From NCBI GenBank assembly GCA_023512835.1, contig CM042090.1, positions 4,371,826 to 4,435,825 of the forward strand: DNA of 64,000 nucleotides, read 5' to 3'. A model generated the notes under the pieces. The model was given only the letters and a program-made list of their open reading frames with translations, did not search any database and was not told the origin of the DNA. Position numbers and translations under genes: made by a program. Shown piece after piece: positions 47,401 through 59,170 of the stretch (positions are counted from its first letter, which is position 1; every line of letters begins with the position of its first letter). Origin of the DNA: Taxillus chinensis (taxonomy: Eukaryota; Streptophyta; Magnoliopsida; Santalales; Loranthaceae).

Positions 47401-50400
47401 TTGTAGATTAAAGACAGAATGGATAGTGATTATGATTTATGGGATGAGGTTTATCGCAAAGTTCGAAAAGTTGAGAAGCTTAAATTTGAAGCTAATGAAA
47501 GAGATGAAGGAGAGCTAGAAAGGACTGGCCAGCCATTGTGCATTTATGAAATATACAAAGGAGTGGGGTCTTGGCGATTTCTACATCACGGTTCTTTGTA
47601 TCGTGGCTTGAGCCTGGTGAGTTTTTTTTTTTTACCTAAAATCTGTAGATGTGGCTTTACAATATCTCTACATCACAGTCTGACCTTCCATTTGTGTGTG
47701 ATTACATTCTTTTGCATGTTGCGAAATTATTTTCTTATATAATAATTCAATTGCAATGGTAACATTTTTTATGTTAAGAGTTGGCCATGGACCTCGAATT
47801 AACTTTACAAGTAAACTTGGTTGTTATAATGTTTTCCAAAATTGATTTAACAGCTACAATCACTTCCCAAGTAAACACTAAAATTGATGTTATACAATAC
47901 AAGTGAAACTATGCTATGGCAGTGCTTCTGAATCACACCTGTTCTGAATGGAAAATCATTCATACAAATATTTTGAAAGTATTTATTTTCCTAAATGCTC
48001 CTTATTTTCTAATGGAATTCAGATATCACATGATTAATACTAGAAATATTGCGATTCAAAATTCAACGTTGCTTCTGATTTTTGATGATCAAATTGACAG
48101 TCTCAGAGAGCTCGAAGATTAAAATCAGATGACGTGGATGCAGTTGGAAGGCTCCCCTTTTTAAATAACACATATTACCAAGATATTCTTTGTGAGATTG
48201 GTGGCATGTTTTCTGTTGCAGATAGAATTGATAACATTCACAGGAGACCATGGATTGGATTCCAGTCATGGCATGCAGCTGGGAGGAAGGTACGTATCAC
48301 ATTGGTTGATTTATTCTCAACTTTTTTCTTTATTATTTTCAGTTGAATTCCCCCAACCTTCTGTAATATATGATTTGCAAACTGCAAAGTATCCACCTCT
48401 GCCTGGTTTGGAAAAGAAGTCTAATACATGATAATTATAGTTATCTCTAACTATTCATTATAGTTTTTCTAGCTGGTTGCTTGTGATATTAGAATTAAAA
48501 TTAGAACATACTGTGGGTCATTAATAAAATAATACTTGAAAATTAGAACACTTTAATTGCTATTCATTACGGGAGAAAAATAATAGGAAAAACTCATCTT
48601 TCATGTTTTGGTCTCTCCTGCAGGGTAGTTTCAACTTCCATTGTTTAATTTTGCATTTACAAATATGAAAGCTTATTGTCCTTTAAATTTCATAAATGAA
48701 TATCCTTCCATTGGCTTTTTGTTAGCGGGTTGGAGGGGAGACTGTTTAGTGTAGTTTAGATTAATTTAGTTTTTTTTAAAATAAATCTAAAGCTGTCCTT
48801 GGCTTAATGATAGATTTAATGGTATATTTACTGCCTCATAACCTGAAGATCACGGGTTTGAGTTGTAGAAACAACCTATTGTAAAAAAAACATGTAAGAG
48901 AAGGTTGTGTATCGTTGGTCGAAGTGATGCACGGCCCCTTTCCAAACTTAACACACCACAGTAGAAGTTTTGGGCACCGGATTTGCTACTTGTTCTCTTG
49001 GCTTCATCAAAATCTAATGCAAATGCATAGTTTGATGAGTTTTTGCTGCATTAGTTTCACTGAAGTCAAAATTTGAAGTTTTGATAAGCAATGATTTTTT
49101 TATCTTTTTCGAATTTGTAGAATCACGGTACATTTGTCAAAAATTTATTTTATTTTGCTTTTAATGTTGTCTTTTCTTTCTATTTTATTTTACTTTTGTT
49201 ATTGTCCCTTCCATATGTCATAATATATTATTATCATCGTGAATTCATTGGTTAATCTAATGTAAGATTATGAATAAGAAAGTTTTAGAGTTATGAAAAA
49301 GTTGTAATATTTATCAAATTTTGAAGATGGTTTTGATGAAGTCAAAGCTGATGCTCTTAGTATTGTATAGCTGATATTTTTTTTAATAAACATGAAATTA
49401 CATTATTGCTTCTAAATTTACCTGTAATATATAATTTTTATGTGTTAGTGGTGCAAATCATTACTCTATTTTTATTAATGGCAGCTTTCACTATCGGTCA
49501 ATGCTGAGAAGGTATTGGAAGAAACAGTTCAAAAGGATACTAAAGGGGATGTAATTTATTTTTGGGTGCGTTTGGACACAGATGCTGGACTCAAAAGAAG
49601 CAAGGATTTACTTACATTTTGGACCATGTGTGACGTTTTAAATGGAGGGCACTGCAGGTGTGTGTGTTTTAATAATTACTTGCCAGAATATAATTGTTGT
49701 TGGGCAAAATGTTTTACCCCCATGTCTCTTTTCTATATGCCTTGGGTTAATTTTAAAAGGTTATTGTAGTTGTCAAAATCTTGACTTAACTCGTAAAATT
49801 GTAAAATTTTATGATTCCACCTAGGCATTTCGAGTAAAACTGGTAGTGAAATTGGAATATTATGTATTCAGGGATAAAATCTAAAATTTACCCTTATAGT
49901 TTTATGATTTTATAATATAATTCTTTGATTTTGATTTTTTTAACTCTAAATTTAATTTATTATTGGCTAATTTTGATTTTATATAATTTATTATATATAA
50001 GATTTAGTAAAATTTCGATTGTGCCGATTTAATTTATGATTATAATTTTATTTAGTCAAAATGATTTTAAATAAACTCTCGATTTGATAATCTTACAGCA
50101 AATAATTGATATTTTCATGAAGACAATCTACTGATCCAAGAGGAAAAGCAAAATTAATATCAAGGAAAACCGAAAAACGCCTTATATGCCCATATCTGGG
50201 GACATCCTTGCTGGTATACAACATAGAAATGTTCAACCAAAGTAACTTACCAAATGAAACCTTCTAGGGATCCATGCATTGAATGGGCTGTTGGCATTAA
50301 AAAGAAATTAATGGCTGTAAAGTTGCCAGATTAGTTTGTTTCTAATACTGGATTTCTCCACGATATTTTTGATGTTGTGCAAACATATTAATTTTCTTTT

Positions 50401-51395
50401 GCTTTTTCATGCAAGGACATAGCCTTCAAAATTACTTCATATGAGTAATGGGTTGTGTTGTGAGTAAGATTCACTTCAAAATCATTTTGCTTTTTAAGTA
50501 TAAACTGTTTTGTTTCTATTCTCCAGAACTGCATTTGAAGATGCGTTCCGTCGCATGTATTCTTTGCCATCAGATGTAGACGCTCTTCCACCTATCCCAG
50601 AAGATAATGGTCACTGGTCCGCATTGCATAGCTGGGTGATGCCAACGCCTTCCTTTTTAGAGTTCATAATGTTCTCCAGGTATTTTGAAAAGGGATATTA
50701 TAAGTACTCTTCTAAAACAGCCATCGTTTTGTTACTTCTGATTGCATTGAAATTTCCCTAATCTGCAATAGGATGTTCATTGATTCCCTCAATGCCTTGC
50801 ATACTAATTCAAGCAAAATCACAACATGCCTATTGGGTTCCTCTGAGAAGGAGGTATGCTTCATTATCTTTATGGGAATATATTAGGTGCTCTTGGAGTG
50901 CCAGTACACTTTTTTTGGGTGTAATTCAAAATAAATTAGCCGAGTGTGGGTCCAAATCAACAGTATAGTTAACTGTAATTTCCTGATATGTTGTGTCATG
51001 AACAGAGAAAGCACTGTTATTGTCGGTTTTCAGAACTTCTGATTAATGTCTGGGCTTATCATAGTGCTCGAAAGATGGTTTACATTGATCCACGATCAGG
51101 GTCACTTGAAGAGCAGCACCCTGTCGAAGAGCGAAAGGAATTTATGTGGGTGAAGTACTTCAATTATACATTGTTGAAGAGTATGGATGAAGATCTTGCT
51201 GAGGCTGCCGATGATGGTGATTATCCTAGTGATGAATGGTTGTGGCCATTAACAGGGGAAGTACATTGGCAAGGGGTTTATGAAAGGGAGAGGGAGGAGC
51301 GGTATCGGCTTAAAATGGAGAAGAAGAGGAAAACCAAAGAGAAATTACAAGAGAGGATGAAGCATGGATATAGGCAGAAATCACTTGGGAGATAA
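40048..51395 (+). CDS. GT4-like glycosyltransferase, single-pass membrane protein, 14 exons, 1035 aa
   Basis: Exons: 40048-40512, 40689-40775, 41677-41780, 41905-41955, 42986-43157, 43267-43587, 45258-45461, 46744-47250, 47407-47616, 48101-48289, 49485-49657, 50527-50679, 50772-50853, 51006-51395. All introns are GT-AG and all phases match. Residues 1-75 are basic and Ser/Pro-rich. One membrane helix (about 76-97, LFYSILVFTVCMFVLGPAV) gives a type II anchor, typical of Golgi enzymes. The GT-B fold spans about 155-560: VMKNLHGLGY, PLIWIIQESI, ADVVVFPDFSLP, DTLVLVVGSSFF, then SDIVLYGSSQSEQGFPPLLNRAMSFGIPIVAP, the nucleotide-sugar-binding region, followed by DGVHGVIFPKHDPDAL. The C-terminal half (about 640-1035) is specific to this plant family, recalled as At5g04480/At4g01210. 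Sugar and acceptor are unknown. It lies between VTE5 and a SIAMESE-like gene. Confidence 0.93.
41383..41426. repeat. (GA)n microsatellite in intron 2
   Basis: It is an uninterrupted GA run of about 44 bp between exons 2 and 3 of the glycosyltransferase gene. Confidence 0.9.
42334..42589. mobile_element. Tourist-like MITE in intron 4 of the glycosyltransferase gene
   Basis: Its terminal inverted repeats extend about 75 bp. The left end reads GGGCACTAGCATTGGACTC. The right end, reverse complemented, reads GAGCATTGGCATTGGACTC, and the match continues inward through ATTAATCACAT. TTA flanks both sides (42331-42333 and 42590-42592), the PIF/Harbinger target duplication. The 256-bp element is non-coding. 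The long arms mean its RNA could fold into a hairpin within the intron. Confidence 0.85.
43588..45257 (+). other. Intron 6 of the glycosyltransferase gene (1670 bp)
   Basis: It is the largest intron. The part at 44670-44850 starts with GGCCCATTTGGTTTTG and ends in ATTTTGGATGAAC. It may be a decayed hAT-type MITE. No coding domain was seen. Confidence 0.45.
45560..45666. repeat. Perfect inverted repeat and palindrome cluster in intron 7
   Basis: Positions 45560-45590 and 45603-45633 are exact reverse complements of each other (31 bp each, 12-bp loop). Each arm itself holds the 18-bp palindrome GGAGATATTAATATCTCC. A third copy lies in a 28-bp perfect palindrome at 45639-45666, after the linker AACTG. 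Another TATATTAACTG follows. This is three nested palindromes in 107 bp, in an intron 204 bp downstream of exon 7's start and 98 bp after its donor. Confidence 0.95.
46100..46740. other. Remainder of intron 7
   Basis: No gene was recognised. The 60-codon frame at 46249-46431 has no domain. Intron 7 ends at the acceptor before 46744. Confidence 0.5.
48788..48992 (+). mobile_element. Au-type SINE in intron 10 of the glycosyltransferase gene
   Basis: The head GTCCTTGGCTTAATGATAG resembles the A-box region of a tRNA-derived SINE. GATCACGGGTTTGAGTTGTAG holds the B box. The Au-type body follows: AAACAACCTATTGTAAAA, GTAAGAGAAGGTTGTGTATC and GGCCCCTTTCCAAACTTAAC, ending GTTTTGGGCACCGG. The order and words match the plant Au SINE family as I recall it. 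The copy is diverged. It lies in the same sense as the host gene. Confidence 0.7.
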
Positions 51396-52840
51396 ATCTG
51401 CTTAAGGCTGCGCTACATTTCTCTGAGTTGCAGGACATTGTGTTCCTGATACAGCTACTGACATTTCTAGGAAAATGGTGAATACTTGTGCAGACAGATA
51501 GAAGAGAAGCTCGATTCTTTCCAACATCATTGGTATACTTCACAAATTTTAAGGAAACATACGGTGGAGCAGGAAAACATACAGTATAAAACAGTTCTTC
51601 TACCAGATCGAATTCAACAGCCCATATGGTTGGCGGAGGTATTTATGCAGCCGACGTGAACTAGAGTTCTTTTTGACCAGTAGATTCATACAGGTTAGCA
51701 AGTGGAAAATGTAATCATTCTTTCATTACTGTACATTGTTGGACAATATTAGAGGCGTTTTATTTTATTTTATTTTATTTCTCAATAGCATATTTCAAGA
51801 GCTCCGGCTCCAAATTTTTCTACGATCTACCCTGCAACCTTGTCGACGGTACTTGTGTGCTATGCAGGCTGCTGAATTTGTTTGTGCTCTTAAAAAAGTG
51901 AAAATGTAAGGGTCAGCGTGGAGCACAAGCTAAGATAAGGGTGGTCTTATCGACAGATTTCAGGTTAGAAAACTGACCCTATTGGAGTGAGAAAAAGGAA
52001 ATAAAAGAAACCTAGAATGTTTGAGAAAAAAAGTCTAATATGGTTTTTGGACTTTTTGCCATTACGGAGGATAAAAGCTTGACAGCCTGGTTCATTGCAC
52101 TTAAAAATGTAAGTCTAACGTTGTTTCCTTTATTCCTTCTCTTCGAGTAGAGAAAAAAACCCTAAATAAATACGACTATCAGTTTTACTAATTGTGGTGA
52201 TGGCAGACAGTTGAGACACCCCATGTTGAGTTGGAGCGCTAGTTTCAAAAAAAAATCATGATTATGAACGTTGTTTTCTTTTTGTTTTGTGGGATCTGCA
52301 TCCTCAGGTGGCATAATTTTATTTCGAAGGATCATGTATAAAAAAGAAGGCTATATTTTAAAATAATATATATATATATATATTTATATCCCTGCAGCAT
52401 TCTCTAGTGTCTCGTTTGTGTTGCCCTCTGACGGCTAGTAGGCGCTTCTTGCCGGGAACAGTAAGTACACACAGATGGAACACTTTGCGGATCTGCGTTG
52501 CCCGCGAAGCAGTGACGAATGTTTACTAGTTGCGGATACCTGTTTTTAATGGATAGAATGTTTTTCTTTATTTACCACGTACGGCGCCGTTTGGTGCTGC
52601 TACCCACGAGAGCATGGTGCGGTGCGGCTGCGTGTACCATTTATTTTGGAGTAGGGTGGCGTTCTGTAGGTAATCTTTGAAGACAGATCAAGGGAATGAA
52701 GAAAAAATATATAATTTTTTTAATATTATATTAATAATATTATATTACTGGGCTTGCAATAGCAGTGTTAGGTACAATCAGTGTTGCAGTATATTTGTAT
52801 TTCCGGCTGATGTAGAATAAGTCACATCAATATTTTTTTC
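51396..52840 (+). other. 3' UTR and downstream flank of the glycosyltransferase gene
   Basis: The 3' UTR begins after TAA at 51393-51395. No second gene was recognised. The part at 52330-52385 has an (AT)n run. The segment 52560-52680 contains GTTTGGTGCTG and GTGCGGTGCGGCTGCG words that look transposon-like but have no clear ends. Confidence 0.45.
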
Positions 52841-52849
52841 ACGATTTGA

Positions 52850-53050
52850 CATGCTCTCGGATCATTGCTCGAGCTTTTGCTCAAGCAAATATGCTCGAGC
52901 CTCAAGTTCGAGAAAGCGTCGAGCAGGAGCTTGAGCCATCTTGCTTGAGACGTGTTTGAGCTCTGTTTGAGACGTGCTCGAGCAGAGGCTTGATCACAAT
53001 GCTTGAGCCATCCTACTCGAGGCATGCTCGAGCAGGTTTTGAGCATCCAA
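52850..53050. repeat. Degenerate GCTCGAGCA / GCTTGAG repeat block
   Basis: The words TGCTCGAGC, GCTTGAGCC and GAGACGTG recur about every 15-25 bp on both strands. TGCTCGAGCA is itself palindromic. The block gives a 74-codon minus-strand frame that is only repeat translation. Similar GCTCGAG-rich segments occur in plant non-autonomous elements. Confidence 0.65.
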
Positions 53051-54570
53051 TAAGCCCCGAACAGGTGTCAAGCAAGCCTTGATCATCTCTCCCACGGCCA
53101 GATCTACGGGTTTCTGGGTTTCACCAACTATAATTTCCGATGAAACTTCAAACGGTCATAACTTTGCGTATAATGGTCCAATTTAGGCTTATTTTTTTTT
53201 TCGATTTGTAAGTATTGACGAGAACTACAATGCCTAAACTCTCATAAGGGGTTTGTCGCTCTCGAATTTCCAAAAAATGCACCATTTCGCCTCTTAATCT
53301 AGATTTTATGTCGTGTTCTATCTTCTCCTGTACAGATGTACCATTCCAGGCACATCCCTACCTCCCATGCTCTCTTTCTCTCTATCTCAGATGTGGTGCG
53401 CTGCGCGTTAGATTTTAAGTATTTTTACTGACATGACAATTGTCACGTCAACCGGGGACACAATCGGGACGCAACACCAGTTGCATTTAGACTTTTTCAA
53501 TATGTTATGCTAATGACATATGATTAAACTATTAGATCTAATGTTTGGGTTGGAGGTTGACAAGGAAAGAGTCACACATATTGGAGAGTTTACATAAGTA
53601 AAACTCAGAGCTGAAAAGATAAAACAGTTAATTTTTTAAATTTAACATGTAATATGATACCTTACAATTTGTTATAAAAAACTCTATTTATTTTTTATGT
53701 TTGTAAATCTATCTCTATAATTTTTAAAATTTTAATCATATCATATTAGTAGTTGTAAACACCTATACCTGAGATAACACATTAGATAGATTATAATTGA
53801 TTTTTAGGATATCATAATATAATATAGCTGATGATAGAGTTGTTTTGATTGTAATTGAACCCCAATTTAGAATTGAGGATCTTGGAGGGTAATTTTAGTA
53901 ATTTTAGTTTGGTTATTTGGTTTAAGGAGTATTTTAATAACAAAATTTTGGTTATAACAAAAATAATAAAATAATAACATTAATAAAAGAGGAGGGGGAT
54001 GTTTTTAAGGGTACTAGGTTTCATAACAGATAGAAACATGAAACCTAAGTGAGAAAGAGAGAGGAGGCTTTTGGAGAAAGAGCATGAAGAATTTAGAAGT
54101 GATATCCATGCCACCTTAAGTGGACGTTTCATTCTTTGTCCCCAACCGATGTGGGATTTGATTACCTCACATGTATGATGTAAGCTAATGTGCTTTGAGA
54201 CATGACTGTGTGACATGAGATTATAGTCCTTAGTGTATATTGACAAGATAATGGTCCCTAATTCTATATGATGTGGGATAATGGTCCCAATGCTATATAT
54301 AACATAGGATAATGGTTTCCAATGCCTTAATAAGAGGTTACCAATGTTTTTGATAAATGATTGGTGTGACAGGTGACAATGGTCCCTAATGTTTTTTTAG
54401 AGATGAATGGCCCTTGATGTTTTTGAGAGATGACTGTTGATAAGTGGCAATAGCCCCTGATGATAATTCTAGGCGATGATTATTTTGGTTTTTTGATAGC
54501 TGTTGTAACCTAGGTCTTAGAGTAAATTGATGTTGGCCATTGGCTAGTTAGTTGATTTAGGAGGAAGCCC

Positions 54571-54572
<2 letters not shown>
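53051..54572. other. Intergenic spacer with decayed LTR-like sequence
   Basis: The part at 53100-53300 contains words usual in Ty3 LTR leaders (AAACGGTCATAACTTTGCG, CAATTTAGGC). The part at 54240-54480 repeats GGATAATGGT(C/T)CC and AATGGTCCCTAATG several times. No gene was recognised. Confidence 0.4.

Positions 54573-54623
<51 letters not shown>
54573..54623. repeat. (AT)n microsatellite
   Basis: It is an uninterrupted run of about 51 bp. Confidence 0.95.
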
Positions 54624-54625
<2 letters not shown>

Positions 54626-54776
54626 TATTTTGAATTGATAAATTATGTTTGATGGTCTAGGAGAGTCCTAATGCTATTATAACTGATTGTGCTTGTTGTT
54701 TGGTTTGATATTCTTCAATTGTTAGTTGAATGGGTAGTCTAGAGCATTGCATTGGCACATGCATATTGTCACGTCT

Positions 54777-55174
54777 CGAATTTTCAACCCGAGGAAACAA
54801 GTTCATGACTCCCTTTACCCACCCGGTGGGACAAGGGATCGAGCTAATAACCACCCACAGAACATCACAAATAAAATATCACATCCATAAAACCAAACAT
54901 GTTTATTAAATAATACCAAACATCCTTTACATCATTCTCCACTTTGGGTTACATTAATGTAATGAAATAACATAAAATAAAAATACAACCAAATAAGAAA
55001 ATCCTCTTGTCCACCTTGGTGTCCCACCTAACACCTGTAGGTTCCACTTAAAAAGAAAGACAATCACAGTAGGAGGGGTGAGCAATCACAGCTCAGTAGG
55101 GATCATGTCTCCCCAACCCATCCTATGCTCCTAGTACCTATATGATAAGTGCGCATGTGCTGTGTCGTGATCAC
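54777..55174 (-). mobile_element. Left fragment of a minus-strand Ty3 LTR
   Basis: It starts TGTCACGTCTCGAATTTTC and has the same order as 14736-15180: ACCCGGTGGGACAAGGGATC, then AGGGGTGAGCAATCACAGCTCAGTAGGG at 55073-55100. It breaks off at 55174, where the Ogre-type LTR starts. Its other part was not found right of 57900. Confidence 0.65.
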
Positions 55175-55389
55175 TGTTGAATCCCATTTTGATTGGATTA
55201 AATTGCAGTCATACTCGGCGAAAGAGCACAAGACTAAGGACCACTTTGGGAGATCTTTGAATTCCCCAAAGGCAAGAACTAAGTGATAGAGGATGAAATT
55301 TGGAGAACAACGCACTTGGCCACACTCGATTCCGAGAAGAAATGAAATGATTATGACAAAAGTACCAAGTTTTGTATGAAGTTGAATTG

Positions 55390-55745
55390 GACAGCCGGTG
55401 TGCAGCCCGCTATTTTGCCAATAACTTTACTGATACTTGTCGTAATCCAACAAAGTCAATTGTATTGATTAGATAACATCTTCATATGTCGTTTCCAACT
55501 AGTTTAAGATTATTCCGGGTTGTATTCAATTAGTTATAATTTTTCGAAGTTGGCGACCAAATCTTGTACGAATTTGGGGGAGACAGCCGGTGTGCAGCGC
55601 ACTATTTTGCTAATAACTTCCACAATACTTGTTGGAATTAAATAAAGTCAATTGCATTGGTTAGATAACATCTTTATCTATCATCTACAACTAGTTTGAG
55701 GATAATCCGAGTTCTGTGCAATTAACTATGAGTTTTTGAATCTGA
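55390..55745. repeat. Tandem duplication, 192-bp unit, two copies
   Basis: GACAGCCGGTGTGCAG starts at 55390 and again at 55582. The order that follows is conserved: ACTATTTTGC, AATAACTT, ACTTGT, AAAGTCAATTG, TTAGATAACATCTT, AACTAGTTT, CAATTA. The copies have diverged by many substitutions. Confidence 0.85.
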
Positions 55746-56279
55746 CGGGTAGAATACTCATTTTGTCTTGTATCTATGTATAGTGTTTCTCACTTTTCTC
55801 CTAAATGGATGATAATTTTTGAGTGATTCCAATTTCAGAAGATAGATAACAGAATTTCGAGCAAAACAAGACCAATTTGGCCACAATTTGCCTTATTTTC
55901 CACGAATTTTGGTTCTTCACATAGATATTTGTCCCATATTGACAGTTTTGCTTCTACTTCACCCAGTATATATACAAAGACACTCTCTTTACACAGCAAG
56001 TGAGAAGAAGAGAAGCCCAGGGAAGCCCAAGTGGAGTTTCTAACTCGCGAGTGAGCCCAAATTCGAATTTTTTGAAACACGAAATTTAGAACTTTGAAAT
56101 CTGGTACATTGGAAGATCCGGATTCGGGATTGCTTAGGCTGGAAATCCGGAATAATCCCAGTGATATGGACTAAGCCCAAATTCGGCGGTCAAATTTGAG
56201 CTAAGCCCGTTGGTGCAGAATAAAGACCTATTCATCCGAAATAAGCTCGTTGATGCGGACTAAGGGCCTATTGATGCGG

Positions 56280-56545
56280 AATATGAGCCCACTGATGCGA
56301 AATAAGGACACTGATCCGGAATAAGCCCAAATCCAGAGGTCAAACCTGGTTAATAATGTGGAATAAGGACACTGATCCAGAATAAGCCCAGATCCAGAGG
56401 TCAAACCTGGTCAATGATCCGGAATAAGGCCACTGATCCAGAATAAGCTCAGATCCGGAGGTCAAACCTGGTCAATGATCCGAAATAAGCCCGCTACTGT
56501 GGAATAAGCATAAATCCAGAGGTCAAACCTGGTCAATGATTCGGA
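56280..56545. repeat. 61-bp tandem repeat, about 4 copies
   Basis: CAAACCTGGTCAATGATCCG recurs at 56341, 56402, 56463 and 56523. Each unit continues with GAATAAGG, ACTGATCCAGAATAAGC and ATCCAGAGGT. Half-unit GATCCGGAATAAG words extend it to the left. Confidence 0.92.
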
Positions 56546-57896
56546 ATAACTCCAAAGACAACTCCTCTATCAGCCTGGAAGTAGCTCCAACACATCGAAA
56601 CTTTAAAAATCCTTTTTCCAAATGCATTAATTACGAACAGTGCCTTGGGACTCTATTTTTGAGCATGGGGACGAGGAGATGCCATAATTAAATGAATAAA
56701 ATCCGCGGGAAATCGAAGTTGACCCTGGGCATTGTATAACCATTAATTCCCAACGGCATTAATACTCCGGAAATGCATTCAGCCCTTATCCACCAATATG
56801 TTTAGATACAATGGGAGATTTAAATAATTTCAAGAAAATTATTTATTTGAGAATTTATTTTCAGATGCGGGAACAGGGAGCCATAATGAGGTCTCGGGAC
56901 ATCACAATTGACCCTCTGGAAATTATAAAGAGTGCAATTAATGCACCAATGGATACTTCTCCTAAGAGCACCTATAAATAGGCTATCCATAAAGGGATCA
57001 GGGTGGATGGAAAAGAGAAAATTATTCTGGAGAGTGTAAAAAGGTTGAGAGAGAGAACATCCTGGTATTTTTGAGAGGAAAAATCAGAGAGAGATATACT
57101 TATCTTCAAGCGCCTAAAAAGGAGACATTCCAAACCAAGGAGGAAGCATTCTGGAAACGTGGGAACTGAAGATAAGAGATATACTTATCTTTTTCTAACC
57201 TTTGTATTTTCAGGGAAACTTTTTGTAGAAGGATTTCCAAGCTCGGCCATAAAACCACCCAAGTTCTTTCCTTTATTTTCTTCATGTTTAAACTGTTAAA
57301 ACTTCTTTTCTCAAATGTTTTGAAGCAAAACGGGTTCCCCTTTAACTCTTATTCCTTTTTTTCTTCAAAAATAAAAAAGGACAATCAAGAACACATTTTC
57401 TAGAAAAATTAAAACAAGGCCTAGGCGATCATGAGGGTTGAGCCCAAAATGCTCATATCCTAGTCTGCCTGGGCCAATATCAATTATGGCAGTATTCTCA
57501 TATTTCAATTCAAATGACTTTTGTTTTCTTTTCTAAAAAAGAAAATTATTTTTGTTTTCTAAAAGAAATGCAATACTATCACATAGGCCTAAATCCCACA
57601 TTCTTTTTTAAAATTATAATGTCTTTTTTTATTTCTTTTAAAATTTCATTTTGTTGTTTTAAGGCTTAGATCTTAAAAACTCTCCTTTCCCAAAAATTTA
57701 AAAAATAATTTCTTTTTGAATAATGCAAGCAAACACCCATAGATCAAGACTATGTACCAATTGTGGGCGTTGTGGGGGTGCAAGAGTTTTTCTTCCTTCC
57801 CCACACGTAACCAACTCCCGAACCTAATTATCTAAAACTGTAGACTTTTTTTTTTCTATGTGCCCAATCACACCTCTATTTTGTTTGGTGGTGACT

Positions 57897-59170
57897 CAGT
57901 GTTTTTTTTTAATGGTCTGTATGAGCCTTATGCAGGGATGACTCTAGGATCAACGGAATGAACTAGCATGAAGTCCTTTCACAAAAGCCAGCATGAAGTC
58001 CTTACACCCAAAGCCACTGACCCGAAGGTTTGACTTGAAGAACCTCCCTTGAAGACTCGAAGCCACTGACCCGAAGGTCTACCTCGAAGAACCTCCCTCG
58101 ATGATTAGCTAAGTCAAGGTTGGGTTGGTCGCTGGCTCTACACTAGAGACCCGGAGACTCAAAGAGTCAAAAGTCAGTTGGTCGCTGGCTCTAACCTAGA
58201 TTCGAAGACTCAAAGCATTAACCTGAAAATTAGAGTGTTGCTGGCTCTAAACTGGAGTTGATCTAACTCAAAGGTCCGAAGATTCGAAGGTACAGAATTG
58301 AAGATCGTAGCATATGTACTATATGAAACATTTATAAAACTACAAAGAAGTCATCTTCGAGGCCTTAGCTAATCAAAGAATCAAAATACAGTTAAGGTCG
58401 CCGTTTAAGTTAGTTATTCGGACAATGTATATGAGCACGCTAAGTATCAAAATAAACACGTGGACGTTATCTGAGGTTGGAGTAATATGTGTCAACGATG
58501 AAGATTAGAAGATAAAACATGTCTAACCCTAGCAGAAAGTTTTGGTGTAATGGACGTCCTATAAAAGAAAAATATATGCCATACTTTAAGAGTGCATTAG
58601 AATATTTCAAGAATACACACAAAGTATCTTGAGAGATACAAGAGACGCAGAGTAGTTTGTACTACATATATAGAGAGAAGAAGATTGAGAGCAAGACAAC
58701 AGTGAGTTTATCTAGCTTCATTCTTTATACATTCAATGACCAGATAGTGAGTTTGGCAAAGGAGTGGTTGAAGGTCAAGAGGTGCAAACAGTTGAATACG
58801 TAGGAGCAAATTACACTAGACAGTTTATTACGGTGGATCGAGTCTCGAAGTAATATTATTCTTGTATTTGCATTTAAAAGAGAAGAGAGCTAATCTTGTT
58901 GTATCAAGGGTAAGACCCTACTATATTAAAGTGATAACGGATTGGACTCGGTGTAGGTATAGCCTCATCACCGTGGAGTAGATCATGTGTCTTTGTCTTT
59001 TATTTAGTATACATACTTGCTGTTAACTTGATCTTGCATAAGACAATAAGATACCACCCAAACAATAACCACATCTGTAAAAATATCTCTAATAATTAAC
59101 TTACTCCTTAAAACTAAAGGAATTAGTTTTAAGTATACAGATTCACTCCCCTCTTTATATACACACATAT
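57897..59170. other. LTR-like repeat-rich spacer, possibly copia LTR
   Basis: A 49-bp repeat lies at 58011-58103 and GGTCGCTGGCTCTA words recur at 58130-58250. The region 58900-58990 (GGATTGGACTCGGTGTAGGTATAGCCT, with an (A/T)CATCACCGTGG context) resembles the R-U5 part of SIRE/Maximus-type copia LTRs. No ends or target duplications were found. Confidence 0.4.
58011..58103. repeat. 49-bp tandem repeat, two copies
   Basis: AGCCACTGACCCGAAGGT starts at 58012 and 58061, each followed by TGAAGAACCTCCCT or CGAAGAACCTCCCT. Confidence 0.9.

Larger units (their letters stand above)
55175..57872 (+). mobile_element. Second Ogre-type LTR (about 2.7 kb)
   Basis: It begins TGTTGAATCCCATTTTG and ends in the block GGGCGTTGTGGGGGTGC...CTTCCCCACACGTAACC at 57765-57870, as in 16878-20450. 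The segment CACCTCTATTTTGTT and the primer-like TGGTGACT (57889-57896) follow. The interior has a 192-bp duplication and a 61-bp tandem array. Identity with the first copy is confined to ends, so the two are not a recent LTR pair. Ends are inferred by comparison. Confidence 0.6.
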
